A DNA stretch of 64,000 nucleotides from Codonopsis lanceolata (taxonomy: Eukaryota > Streptophyta > Magnoliopsida > Asterales > Campanulaceae), in NCBI GenBank assembly GCA_013146195.2, contig CM028382.1:60154734-60218733 (forward strand), in the 5' to 3' direction. Below, piece after piece: positions 22,085 through 34,583 of this stretch. The notes under the pieces are model-generated. The model did not search any database, had not been told where the DNA came from, and was given only the letters and a program-made list of their open reading frames with translations. How positions within the stretch are numbered: the stretch's first letter is position 1; every line of letters starts with the position of its first letter. The position numbers and the translations under genes were made by a program.

Positions 22085-23045
22085 GTGTGCAAGACAAAGC
22101 ATCCCTGCTACCTAGTGCAACCTCAGGATCTAGTGTTCTTGTAATAACTTCCTCAGGAATCACCATTACACTTTGAATCAGTACATCTTTCAAGCTCTTA
22201 GCATCACACCTATTACATGATACTGATTCAGTAAGATACAAGTTGCAACAACCTATGAATAAATTTATTATTGATAGGTACACCAAATAGAAGGGAAATC
22301 TACAGCTACATAAGCAGTTTCGCGGTCACGTTAAGATGGAATCTAGACTTGCCATCTTTCAGGACTGAAGAGTTTATTTCTATTCCCTTTGAAAATTCAA
22401 CATTACCCAAATGGAGAATTGCAGCCACAACCCTAAAAATTGCGTCCTGAAAAGATCTACCATGTAAAAAATCTGGTGTATAACAAAAAATAATTATTGG
22501 AAGTCTGAAAAGGCTAACCTACTTTTCATCGCTGATTCCAACTATGTCCATGGCCCTTCTGGTTTTAAGATACTCGTGAGCATCATTTACTCCATCAAGC
22601 TCATAACATTTTGACTGATTTAAATAATGGTAAGACTGAGCATCGTTTACTCCATCTAATAGAGTATGTCTGTATTACATGTACGCAACATCTGCAACTA
22701 CAAAAACATGGGGACTAAGCTCTCCAAATGATGCTCCTTTATATTGTTGCATCGTTTGTGTATCATATAGATGAGGTAGTCTTTGAAATGGGTTTATTGC
22801 AATTAAAATGATTCCAGTATATGTCTGCAAAAGAAATGGAAACGAATTTTCATATTGGCAATTCATTAGTTTCATCATGCAAGGGCTACATTGTAAAAAT
22901 AGGAATAACAAAAATTGGATAACTCACATAAATTTCATTAAGTTCATATCTGGCAGCCAAATTTTTCACGACTCTGCAAATAGGAAAGCTTTGTCATGTC
23001 ATCTACACCTCTAGGAGGAGCTTTCGTATCCTTAGGGAACACTTT
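22085..23045 (-). pseudogene. Plant myosin XI motor-domain fragment lacking the P-loop exons
   Basis: Five minus-strand exon pieces match the class XI myosin motor in the right order. 23045-22928 reads 'FPKDTKAPPRGVDDMTKLSY' then 'NLAARYELNEIY', with a GTGAGT donor. 22829-22683 follows a TTCTTTTGCAG acceptor and reads 'TYTGIILIAINPFQRLPHLYD' less one residue at an end, then 'GELSPHVFVVADVAY'. About 22620-22520 reads 'QSKCYELDGVNDAHEYLKTR'. About 22450-22330 reads 'QDAIFRVVAAILHLGNVEF'. About 22220-22085 reads 'CDAKSLKDVLIQSVMVIPEE'. Only about 60 bp separate the second and third pieces, where intact genes encode the P-loop and switch I, so the ATP site is missing. With frameshifts and stops, it cannot make a motor. 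Confidence 0.85.
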
Positions 23046-26000
23046 CAAAAAAATTGTGACAACCTACAATCACTTTCTACTAAGATTTCAAAAACATTGT
23101 ATGGAATATATTGTGTGAGAAAGACAACTCATATACATCCTACACTAAAAGATTAGCATTGGCAATTGAAATTACAATCAGAATTCCAAGAGAACAAGTA
23201 CAACTTGGTTAAGTACATCAGCTAGGAACAACTACGGGCAGTAGAGACATGGGCCATGTTTTTGCTTGTTGCTTTCTAAGTAATCCTCGTCTGTTAGGGT
23301 AGTAAGGACTTTCTTAGAAATGCATGAAAAAATGCAGCTCTTCCAGGAATGGAGCTAGTATGTAGAGAAGGCCAAAGAAATGTGATATGTTTACAGCTTC
23401 AGACTAGGGGAAAAGGGCCCTGTCGCTCCCCGTTTAAGAATAATTGATAACACGAAATTACCAAGGATAACTCTACTTCAAATGTCTCTAGGATGGGACT
23501 GCTCCAGCCACCAAGGAAAGCATCAAAGAAACAATTGAGGGTTACTAATGGTTTGGCTCCCCAAAACACCATAATGTGGGTTACTATTAATCAGAGGGCA
23601 CTGCTTGAGAACATAATGAGGGTTACTGTTGGATTGGCACCCCAAAACAACATGATCTTGAAGAGTATTTGGGTCCCACGACATGAAATGATTTCTAACT
23701 CTTGCAGTGGGCACCACCCTACTGTGAGAAGTGTCGCACCAACAGCATACACTGCCTTAACAAACTAGCATTTTCAGATAATAGCACGGTCAAAATGGTT
23801 TTCCACTTAGTTGAAGGGAAAACAGAGAAAAAGAAAAGAGTTAAGAGTAAGTCATTTAAAATTTTCTTAACTATGGCCATAGAACAAGAAATCGAGCCAA
23901 CCTTAGCGTAATACCCCGATTGGTGAAGTTGAGGAACTGTTTTTTAGAAAAAATAAAAAAGCAGAATCACAAGATCTGTTTCCTTGGGTTATGCAATGAG
24001 TTCTTTGAAAAGTTTGTTTGGCTCATGAAAATTTTGACATCACAATGTTTTCAGTCACTTTGTTCTTTTGATTGGAAATCAAGAACCATAGAACAACAAA
24101 GCATCACCATGACATCCTTTTTTAGGAAGAAACAAAGAGGTTTCTTTTACTCGGTCCTCTGCAAACATATCTCGAGAACCATATATGGTCAAGTTTTCTT
24201 TTAGAATACACCTAAATGCAAATTCGTTTCTGAAGTTGCAGCAAGAAGTACTATATTTTATATATACATTCTTTACCTGGATAATTCCTAATTCAAAGAG
24301 AAATTACAAATCAGACTCATGGAGAAAAACAGTAAGGAGTATTGAATTAAGTAAGATATCCTAACACTTGCAGCAGCAGCTCAAGTTGTACACAAACTAG
24401 AAACTGTTTCCTCATGACTTGTACAATACTCTTTTCCTTTTGGTTTACTCAAGTTGGATTATTCAACTAGATACCGCTCAAGTATTAAACTCTAAGAAGT
24501 AATCGGACGCGAATTCTCGTGACAATCGCCTTAGCATGTGGCAAAAACAACTATTGCTATAATCCAACTATTATTGCTACAAAAAATTATGGGAATTAAA
24601 ACAATCTGAATAATTGGTATTCATAAAGGTTATTTACACATAAAGAACTTATATGAACTATGAATCCAAGGAGCATCATTATCAAATACAGGGATGTGAT
24701 CTTGTGAATCTCACAATGTTATTCTCTATCTATCCCGAACTAAGGTATCGATGCAGAATCTTTTACAACCGTAACTTTTTTTTTATAAAAAGAAGGTTTA
24801 ATGCTAAATTTTACAATAGTGTCTTTAAAAACTGTCTCCTTAAATAACTCAACATTTAACTGTCTCCTAATTTTAGGCAATGAAAAAGGTTTATGTTCTA
24901 TCTAGACACTCCAATTTTAAGGGCTTCATGTATGCCTTTGGATCTTGCTTGGTTCTCAAAGGTCAGGAGAAATAAATTGAACTTACTATGAAACAAATGA
25001 AATTCTGTCCACTTAATTTAAAGGATGCACCATCATGTGCTATGACATGCAAGATCCATCCCGACAATATCGATAATATAACCGTAGTAGGGGTTATGTC
25101 ACGGAATAAGGTCTTCAACATATACCACAAGAGTGGTAACGATCAAAGAAAAGGGAAATGAAAAAAAAGAACTAACAAAGAGTAGAATTAGGGCAGTTAG
25201 CTACAGAATTCTTGCATTGATTGAGGGAAGGATAGGACGAGGACTTGACTTTTAATCCAGGAGAAAATAAAATAGGACTTTTTCATCTTCTTATTTGACA
25301 ACTGATTGAGATTCCCATATCACTTCTTAGCCTTTTTGCTATCTATGATCTTTCTTAGTTACTTAGGATGTTCATGGGATATACAAACACAAAGAAAAAT
25401 GGCTCTTGAATATCCGCTCCGAAGCATCGAGCTCGGTAGGAATAGAAGTAGAAAAAAGGGTATGTTCTTCATAGAGCTAGCTAGGAAGGGCACTTTCCTG
25501 TACCATAGAAATTGAATGGGAGAGTAGAGGAAGTCTCTTAAAATAAGTAGCGAAGTTCAATCCTAGTTGCTTGTTCAAGATATCTCGTGCTTCTTGGGGA
25601 AGAAAGCGAGATGGATGTCTTGAAACTATTAATATGGGAGTAAGAAGTAAGATACTATGAACAAGCAGAACGCACTTTAGTCACTATAAGAATCACAAGC
25701 AAGTCCAGATCTTTGCATGGTAAAATAAAAGAATAGACTACAAGAGATACCCCATAGACGTCTGAGCTTGAAATTTTGTCATAGAGTTCCTTTTCTCTGT
25801 TCTATTCAATAACTACACTGTATGTAATAATCAATGTGTTTTGTGTCAGATTCATCTAATGACATTTCTCATCTCCAGAGTAGTTAAAGGTTCTTGTTTT
25901 TGCGTAAGCCTTTTGCCACCATTTGGTCTAATGGGATGGTGAAATCAAGTCAGAGGCGCATTTTATTGTTCATTAGAATGAGGCATTTCTTGTTATTAGT

Positions 26001-26900
26001 GCAAGGTTGGTATTTTTGTTTTGTACTTTGAGGTATTAGCCGATATCTAAAAACGAATTCTTGATGTATTTGAACACACAGGATGATGGAACATGGCTTG
26101 TTGTCACCTGATAAAGCAAAGAGAGCACATGAAAGAAAACAAAGGAAACAAATAGTATCTCACGATAACCCACTTTGAATTAAACAATTAAACAACCCAA
26201 TAAACAATCCTAAATGCAATTAAATATTCCAAATATGCATAAAAATCAACAATTGGATTAAACAATTACTTACCTTTCACAATATTTCTCGAAATTGCAA
26301 CCTTAGACTTCAAAAACTACAAACAAGAAATATGCAAGAAATACACAAAAAGATCGATTATTTAGAGGGCTTCCCTTTCTAGTCGATCTCTACAAACTAA
26401 ATACCCTAAATGCCCAATAAAAGTTGAAATTGAAACAATCTCTACAAACTAAATAGCCAAATGCCCAATAAAAATTGAAATTGAAACAATCCAATGACTG
26501 GTATGTAGGAAAATAAATTAGGGTTAATAGTTAATTAGTAGTTAGAGATCAATCGTACCAAATCAGAACAAAATTGTTGTTTGCCAGTAGTTGGGTTGAG
26601 GCTGAGAGACTTGATATTACGGGAGACAGAGAATTGTGTCTTGTTCCTTAACAGACGCAAGGAACGGGGTGTGTTATGCGAGTGGCTGAGGGAGCCAGAC
26701 GCAGAGTTTGGGGATTAGGACGATGAGCGCTTGCAGGTGGCTATGACGGCAACTTGCGGCGATGGCAAAGGCGATAGTGAGCGTAGGTGCTGTCCCAGTG
26801 GTTGAGGGCGTGAGACTAAGTGCAGAATATAGTGGCTGGGAATAGAGGGAGAAAATAACTAGTGCGGGAAAGGAAAAAGTGAAGAAAAAACGCGCCTATT
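23046..26900. other. Long stretch without a recognised gene
   Basis: I see no coding region with family features. Between 23530 and 23720 a loose tandem pattern occurs (ggttact..ttggctccccaaaac..at..). Around 26390-26480 a phrase (tctacaaactaaata.cc.aaatgcccaataaa) is duplicated. The part from about 26520 may belong to the CACTA element that ends at 27200. Confidence 0.4.
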
Positions 26901-27200
26901 CCTGAATTGTGAGGGCGGCAATTTTTTTTTGGGTTTGATTAAGTGCCTCAATATCCTAATGAATTATACATCACTTAAAAAAGCCCTAATAGATACTTTA
27001 CGAGGCCTTTAAAAAATAATTAATTTTTTTTAGTAAAATGACACTTATAAAAGCCCTAACAAATAACTTTTTGAGGCCTTTCAAAATAAAATTGGTCATT
27101 TGTAAAATGACACTTATAAAAGCCTTAATACATAGCTTTACGAGGCTTTTTGAAAAGTGCCTCTAGCAAAGTGTCACAAAATCTCATTTTTCTTGTAGTG
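26901..27200 (-). mobile_element. CACTA-type transposon terminus
   Basis: The complement of 27190-27200 is CACTACAAGAA, the classic plant CACTA (En/Spm) terminal repeat. Just inside are three diverged subterminal repeats of about 65-75 bp (taaaagccctaa..ttacgaggccttt-like, near 26978, 27042 and 27117), the usual transposase-binding arrangement. The element therefore extends leftwards from 27200. I could not find its other end, so its length and whether it carries the gene fragments at 21-23 kb are unknown. Confidence 0.72.
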
Positions 27201-28254
27201 AAAGGATTTGCTTAAAAACATTTCACTTGATTGTCAGCCAGGACAAGCAGCTTAAATTTGGTCAGCTGGTTATTATTTTGTCAGCCAATCTTCTCAGCTG
27301 ATCAATACGTTGCTATGAAATGAGTTTATCTTTTCCTTATTTGTTTTAAACATACTCTAGTACTAACTCTTTCCTACTTTGTGTTGTGATAGATGTCACG
27401 CCATATAATATCTCCCAAGATCCTACGATCTTACATACGTGATAACACATTTTCAAAATTCAAATGTGTTCCTAACGGGTTGCTCACTCAGACTATCTAT
27501 ATATACCCATTGGAAGCACTGGTGAAGACAATGAATCTGAAGAATTTTTCAAGTCAAGAAACTTTCCACTCACAAACTCTCAGTCTTCGTCTTCAGAAAA
27601 CTTTAGCTAGATACCAGTCATTGAAAATTTCTTTCTAGTTATTGTTTAGGCAAAACACTGAGTACTTCAGTTCAAATTATTTCAACTCGAAATTTTGTCT
27701 CACGAGTTTGATTGTTTCTCAATCATTATCTCAAACACCGGTCTTTTTGTTGTACACCGATCCATTAGAGATCAATTAAGATTTTTAATAAAGTTAGTGC
27801 ACTTCAAAAATCCAAGTCTGACCAACTTGGTAGTGGGCGTGGCGTTTATCCGTGAACCACTTCAACCGAATTGTCGACCATTTCTTATATCCGCTAGCGA
27901 CTTAACACTTAATAAGTTATTAAACTGATTAAGTGTCAGCCAGTTAACAACACCTGTTTGCTTACTTGTTTAGTTAACTTGTGTTCGAATTTCCTCTCTA
28001 TATTCAGTGATCATACCTCAAAACAAATTTCTTTTGAAAACTGTTATGTCAGTCAACTGACCAACTCACTTCAGCTTAAGGAATTTCAAAAGTGTCACCG
28101 ACCATCTCTTCGATTATTTGACAAGATCAAGTTTTCATTGCCAATATTTTATATTTTTCAAATCAACCCCAAAAGTTTTTAAAGGCTATTCACCCCCCTC
28201 TAGCCTTAAGCATTTGCCATCACGGACTTAGGCTAGCCTTTTTGGGGCTCGCAC
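27201..28254 (+). repeat. Copia LTR-like segment
   Basis: Contains a TATA-like ctatatatacccattgg (about 27499-27515) and ends near 28190-28205 with a run ..attcacccccctctagcc. This resembles the 3' end of large Sirevirus-type copia LTRs. No partner LTR, primer site or target duplication was seen. It truncates the gypsy pol that begins at about 28255. Confidence 0.35.
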
Positions 28255-28261
28255 ATCAATT

Positions 28262-28705
28262 CGCACACCCACTAGGGCTACCCCCTATTCTTTAGCATAT
28301 GGCATGGAGGCGGTACTGCCAATAGAAATTGAAATTCCTTCACTAAGAGTGATGATGGAATCTGGCATAGCTGAAGTTGACTGGGTCAAAGGGTGATTTG
28401 AAGAATTAGCCCTAATCGACGAACGACGCCTACTAGCCCTAGAGCATACCCAAGCGTATCAAAGACGCATAGCCCGGGTCTTCAATAAAAAAGTCAAAGG
28501 CCGTGACATCCAAGTTGGGGATCTCGTGCTTCGAGAAAAACCCCCTGGTTATGTTGATACTAGGGGAAAATGGAAATTTCCATGGATGGGACCATAAATT
28601 GTCAAGGAGATCCGGTCAGGAGGTGCTGTACTTCTCACAAACCAAGAAGGAGAAGACCTTGTTCAACCCTTCAATCTCGACAAGCTCAAAAGGTATTATG
28701 CTTGA
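28262..28705 (+). pseudogene. Tat/Ogre-type gypsy integrase C-terminus (end of pol)
   Basis: The plus-strand frame reads 'TRATPYSLAYGMEAVLPIEI', 'RRIARVFNKKVKGRDIQVGD' and 'GKWKFPWMGP', ending 'LDKLKRYYA' and stop. These are the closing phrases of integrase in the Tat clade of Ty3/gypsy elements (..ATPY-LVYG-EAVLP-E.., ..LVL(R/K).. , ..KR-Y). Two in-frame stops (after 'WVKG' and after 'WMGP') show it is dead. The start is cut off by the LTR-like DNA at about 28255. Gag, protease, RT and RNase H are missing. The plus orientation matches the LTRs at 41.1 and 48.9 kb and defines the antisense position of the genes at 29-39 kb. Confidence 0.82.
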
Positions 28706-28736
28706 GCTAATATATCCAGCTGTCGCTTCCCTCTCC

Positions 28737-28900
28737 AGCTCACTAGGCTAAAAACCCGAAAGGGCGGCCTAGACAAAAATTAGAGCATATATAAAAAAAA
28801 CAATAAAAAGGAGAAATAAGGGCTCGCTAGGTTGAAAACCCGAAAGGGCAGCCTAGGAACAAATTAGAGCATATATTAAAAAAATCAATCAAATTAGGAG
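28737..28900 (+). repeat. Short direct repeat after pol
   Basis: The phrase ctaggntgaaaacccgaaagg with 'cggcctag' occurs in two copies (about 28742-28774 and 28827-28859), each followed by attagagcatatat. I know such repeats just after pol in Tat/Ogre elements. Confidence 0.7.
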
Positions 28901-29049
28901 AAAAATGGGAGGGAAGGCACTATTTGAATCCTCGACATTCTACCTCCAATCTTCAGCATGCAAGGGGCTCAACTGATAGGAAAGAGAAAAATCACGACAA
29001 AAGCTCACACTAAAACACTAAAATATAAAATTACAAGTCCTAAGGTGCA

Positions 29050-30905
29050 ACTTAGGAATAATTGCTAAAAAAATTAGATTGTGCATTATCTGCCTGTACA
29101 TATCTATTAGTGCCTCTATCCCCCTTGTTTCCCCAGAAACTATCCCTTCTTTTGTAGCTCAAGCCCCAAGGTGGTCCATCAGTGTCTGCGGCGTTCGCCC
29201 AGTTGGACCCATATACTCCTCCTGCGAGGCGCAGAAGAAGCTCTAGTTTCACCATACGGGAGCCCCTGAAAGTATCCTCTTATTTTCATCATCGGTATCC
29301 CCTGTTCTCCTGGGCAGCTGTGTTAGTAGGACCGGCCCCATCATTTTTGAGAGCAGTGCCCCATCCAGACGGAGGAGGAGGGACAACCTCCTCTGGCTCC
29401 CACGGGTTATTCTGCCTGCTTGCGATGCTCAGCCAAGGAAGCTCATTGCCATCGTTTCTGAAAGTCGTGCCCAATCTAGTCTGAGGGGGAGGAGTAGCCA
29501 CTTCAGGTTCCCAAGGGTTGTGCTGCCTGCTTGCGTTGCTTAACCTGTGGGGCACATTGCTAGGACCCGCTGTGTTTGGTCCAGGAGCTGTCTGGTCACC
29601 AAGATTATGTACCCGCCTAAATTCCTCCTGTAGGGCCTGAGGGACGATTAGCCCCGAACTATCAATATCCTCGCCTATCTCTATCAGGCGAGCATCTATA
29701 CCGCTAGAAATATGACGGCCCAGCAAATTCCTCAGCCCACGCCTGATCACGCGGGACGCCCCCTCGGCAGCCACCATTATCCATGGCAGATATTCATGGG
29801 AAAGGAGCATGTAATCAGAAAATAAATAGGCTACCTCCAGCCTATCAAAATCCTGTTCCCACATTTCCTGGATAGTGGTACCCAGGCCCTCGTCATATTA
29901 TCCGCCTCCAGATATACAGGACGAGTTGGATTAGGGATAAGCTACTCTCTCCCGAACTGGCGCAAGATCCGGTCGGCTCTGTAAAAAGAAGTCTGCTCAA
30001 TGCCCAGCAAGACCACTTGAATATACTCTGCGGAATACATAAGGAAGCGCCGAATCTGCCAGTGGTGGATCACCTAGACTATGTCCATGGAGCCCCTGCG
30101 GTAAAAGTTCTCAGCCCAATCAAACTGAATAGTTGGTCTGAGGAAAATGACCACGAAGGCGATAAAGCCCTGGGTCATACAATGCTCCATGCGGTACAGA
30201 GGGCCATCACCCAAAGAAAATGCTCCTCCAGCCACATATGGAGCAAAATGGGGCTGCCAGTAGGGAATAATTCATCACCGCCTGTAAAAGCATCCAGGCC
30301 CGCTAGAGTTTCTTCTAGAATCACTGGGACAATATTCAGTCGGCGATCTCGTGCCTGCAATGCTAAGTCAACGACCCGCACATTAATAAATCCGGGTTGG
30401 CCCACCAACAAATACCTCCATACCAGGCAAAGGAAGAACGCAGACAGCCGATGCCGCAAGTAATCTATGTCATCCTCCCTGAATTCTGTAAAAGCTCCAG
30501 GAAGGACAGTCAAATCAAAAGTTACTCCATCATAAAAACCTGGAGTGGCGCGGCGAGTAGTGCGAAAAAGCTCCTTGATGGCCATATACGGACGCCTTTG
30601 GTGAGAAGGCATGACAATCAGACGAGAAGGTGCCACCCCCAACATTGCATAGAACTCTTCGTAAGTGGGGAACATTTCATTCATACCGAAGTTAAATAGA
30701 TGGTCCTGAGGAGACCAAAACTTGGAGGCTCCCCTTAGCATGTCCCAGCTAATGATGACATTCCTCCAGGATAACAGGCACCTGAATCCAAAAATATGAT
30801 CGAACCAATCACGCTCGTCTGAATGTAGGGAGAGAATCCAAAAATCCAAAGCATTCTCATAAATTTCTATCTCTAGCGTTGTATGAATTCATGCAGCCAT
30901 TTGTG
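29050..30905 (-). pseudogene. Second antisense ORF of the Tat element (DUF7745-like)
   Basis: Two main minus-strand pieces belong together. The first (30849-30175, readable from about 30880) has 'FWSPQDHLFNFGMNEMFPTY' then 'EEFYAMLGV' and later 'FREDDIDYLRHRLSAFFLCL', like the DUF7745 family found in plant transposon-associated proteins. In other frames it continues with 'LMYSAEYIQVVLLGIEQTSF' and 'YRADRILRQFGRE', then a stop (CAG to TAG type), then 'LIPNPTRPVYLEADNMTRAW'. The second piece (29864-29289) ends in a proline-rich tail with a duplicated unit ('LS.ASRQ.NPWEPE..PPP'). At least two stops and one frameshift break it. It lies tail-to-tail with pol. The function is unknown; such antisense ORFs occur between pol and the 3' LTR in Tat elements. 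Confidence 0.62.
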
Positions 30906-31645
30906 AGAAAGAATGCAAAAGATTATTTGATAAGGGTGGCAATGGCTGAGCAAAAGCAAGCTTAGAAATTTGTAAGAAAGGAGCAAATGAATCTGTGAAG
31001 AAACAAGCGATCCCCTGTCCGCCTTTTATACCGAAGATCCAAGAAATGGACGATTGCGAAGCACAGTACGCGAATAGTGCTGAACAGGGATTGCACAGAA
31101 AGAACCCAGGGCGCCACCATAAGCTCTTTTTGGCCGCGCCAGCCTCCTGCCACTGTTCCCTGGAAATTTTCCGGTATCTCGGTTTTGGGCCCGACAGATT
31201 TCTATAATTTATGTTTGATCACGGAGAAAGAAGAAAAGGCTACGTACACTAGCTCAGCATCAATTATGTGCCCAGGAAACAGGAGAAGGCGGCTGCCTTT
31301 TCCTCCCCGCGTATCACTAGAAAAGCCCGCTCGAGCCCGAAGGTGTATTCTCATAAAACCCGTTTCTAAAATACAGCGTGCCATTACCCTTAGATATTGG
31401 TATAGCTTTATTTTATGCATGTGTTTTGAGTCTGCATTTTTAATATTTATGCATCATATAAAATCATATTGCATTGTATAATAAATGTTTGTACAGGTTT
31501 TGGTAAAAAGATAAAAAAGAAAAAGGAAACTAATAATCTTAGGTATCCAAGACTAATGAGCTCGGGACGAATGGCTCCTATCAAGACCACCACCCATGAC
31601 CCAAGGGCCCCCTGTGCCACCAGCTCTGTATGCTCGACCTCTGCC
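30906..31645. other. Spacer between the two antisense genes
   Basis: By position it would contain the upstream region of the DUF7745-like gene and the 3' flank of the PMD gene. Only short frames without features. Confidence 0.45.
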
Positions 31646-32722
31646 CTAAGCGCGGCTAGGCCCGTCATCTGCATCATCGTCATCACCATCCCGGTGCTTG
31701 GTTTGCCGCACAATGTCACTCCCACTGCAGGAAAATTCGTTAACAAGCTTTTGATAAAGCTTGTTAATACTGAAGAAGCCCCGCAGCAGCCTCTTGTAAG
31801 TGGACACATTCACCTGAGAAAAAAAAAGTGAGACATCAAAAACAAAATATATTAGTCTCCAAAAAATATAGACATACATAAAAGGAGGAAAATGATAAAT
31901 AAAAAATGTGTGTGCATGATGAAAAAAAGAAGAAAGAAAGAAATGCAAAGGTAAATGTGTTCTACCGAACGGGCCTGCTCCGGAACCCAACGTTCCTTAG
32001 GAATCTTGACATCTGGAAGCATCTCCTCTACCACATGACCGCCCCACTGATACTGAAAGGTAGAGAAGACATCATCAGGCTCAGTGAACTCCAGATTCTC
32101 GTCGAGAGATGGGATGGAAGGCCTCGGCCTGGCAGAGGCATTAGAAGCCGGTCTGGGCACACCAGGAGCAGGAAAAGGAGGATGAAGCACTGTCCGCAAG
32201 AACTCCTCATATGCCATAACCGGAAAATCAATCGCTGGCATAAGGAATTTCGACAGGTACTGATGCCTGTTCGGCAGGTGGTCGGGCTCTATCACCCAAA
32301 AAGGGGGCCTAGGAGGCACCACCACTAGAGGCACCAAAATCGAATGATCCTGGCGATTGACCCGCTCGCCCATATATAAAGAATCCACCATAATGGATAC
32401 CATCAGTACCCGAAAGCGGCTCAATCCCAAAGTAACAACATAATGCCCCTCCAGACCTTCCCAAGGAAGGAAGTGCACTGTACCCGGACTCGAGCTAGTA
32501 ATCCGCTCATGCACCCGTTCCTTCTTTGCACAACCGCCGATCCTGATCTGGCCGAACTCTGTTCTCATTAATAAACTGAAGCAGATAAGGTGGCTGGTGG
32601 ACACGCTGACGAAGACGACCCGACGTGAAATGAAAGAATGAAAAGGCCCAAACCTGCAAAAAGAAAGAAAAATAAAAGAACGAAATTTTATCAGCAATAA
32701 AAAAATGAATGCTACGAAAAAA

Positions 32723-32726
<4 letters not shown>

Positions 32727-32759
<33 letters not shown>
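32727..32759. repeat. (TA)n microsatellite in PMD intron 2, copy A
   Basis: A TA run at the same intron position as that of copy B (43583-43629). Confidence 0.9.
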
Positions 32760-32761
<2 letters not shown>

Positions 32762-33657
32762 CAGCAAAAGCAGGAAAAGACATATACCTCCCACGTCGGG
32801 GCAAATCCATTCAAGGTCGGCGAGTCATTCCGGCAAGCCCTGTCCATAGAAGCATATAGTTCAGCCAGGCCCGCCTACCCCCAATCATAAGCAGGATCCG
32901 CTCAAAATTTGCCAAGCAGGCCAGGACAGAAACCCTCAGGGTGGTAGAAGAGTTGGCAAAAAGTGACGTGTCGAGGAAGAAAAATAAATATGTTCCAACT
33001 GCGCGAGTCACGGCAGCGAGGTCATTTTCTGGGACCCGCCCAGCGTTGGCTAGAAGCCATTTCCGCACGCTGCTAATAAAAATCTCATCCGTCGATTTAA
33101 ATTCCGACTCAAAACCCAGGAGGTCCTCCACCTCCTCAGGATGCCGACGGAGAGTATAGTCAGGAGCCAAGGTCTCACCGATGCTGGTAGGGAGGCCGGT
33201 GATAGCGGCAAAGTCACATGGGGTCATGGTCGCCTCCCTCCAGCTAAAATGAAAGGTATGGGTGGTGTCCCACCAATAGTCCCGAAGCGCATCAAAAATC
33301 GATAGATAACTCGTGAAGGGGAGAAAGGCATGAAGGAAGGCACTGAAGCCAGAACCCTCCACTAAGAGTTGCGCTGCCTCGGGCAACATGTGATAAATTA
33401 AATCTCCATCACATTGGAATAAGAAGCTCAGACCCTCTGAAATGGCCTGCGGAACTAAAAAAAAAAGGAAAGGAAGAGGTAAGTCTACTATCTTTATTTT
33501 CCTCGCAAAATAAATATGAATGAATAAGTATAAATTATAATGATGAGTAATGATAAATAATAAACATGTTTCATGCATCGTATTTCGTGAATCATAAAAT
33601 TGCAGCATACTATTTTCCTGTGATGCATTTCGTAATAAAACATCATTTTCGCATGTA

Positions 33658-33658
<1 letters not shown>

Positions 33659-33743
<85 letters not shown>
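33659..33743. repeat. (AAT)n microsatellite
   Basis: A pure AAT run of about 85 bp. Copy B has only a few units at the matching place (near 44545). Confidence 0.95.
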
Positions 33744-33746
<3 letters not shown>

Positions 33747-34583
33747 TAAAAAATAAAAAAAGAAAGAGAAAAATTTGAATTTGCATCTTTAGCATCCCAT
33801 AAAATAATAATGCATCTTTTATTTTGCATGGTAGGCATAATAAAAAATAATAAAAATGTATATGTTGCATTTAAAATGTATATGCTACATTACTTGCATT
33901 TTTGCATGCATGAAGAAAATTAAAAAAATGCATCTTTATGCATCTAAATATATATTTTAGCAGTTTAGGCATTATATATAAATATTTAAAAAAATAAAAA
34001 AAATGTGTATATTTTGCATTTAAGAATATATACTGTATTTCTTTGCATTTCTGCATGCATGAATAAAGAAATAAAAAAATACAAAAACACACAAAAAAAA
34101 AAAAAAAGGGGTATATGTATCGTTTTGTATCTAAATGTGTATTTTTGCATTCTTAGGCATCATAAAAGGTGTATTTTGTATTCTGAAAGTATATACTGCA
34201 TTACTGCATTTTTGCATTTTTGCATGCATAATAAAATAAAGAGTGCCCATGCATCATATTACTAAGCATCCCATAATTTTTCTGCATTGCATTTGCATCA
34301 AATAAAGTAATATATGCATCCATTATTTGCATTTTTTGTCTAATAGCCGCATTATAGTTGCACCAAAAAGAGAATAAAATGCCACCAATCATGAAAAGAA
34401 AATATTCCCATGACATTTACTATGTCCCTACAGCATAAACATGCATGAGAAATGGATTTTAGGGCATAAAATATATCTGTTTTGTCCTGCATTCATCCGA
34501 AAAATGTGTTCGAAAATATGTTCAGAAAAAATTGCATTATATTCCGAAAAGTCCATTTCGTGAGCATATAGCACATAAAAATA

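Noticed and set aside
25300..25560. Possible mitochondrial-DNA insertion
   Set aside because: The style of the sequence reminded me of plant mitochondrial spacers, but no mitochondrial gene or recognisable segment could be named.
31447..31831. Frames of 120 codons on both strands near the end of the PMD gene
   Set aside because: They overlap exon 4 in wrong frames or strands. The exon 4 frame with its acceptor, phase and acidic tail explains the region better.
33494..33870. Tyr-rich and Ile-rich frames over the (AAT)n run
   Set aside because: Simple-sequence artefacts of a microsatellite in an intron.
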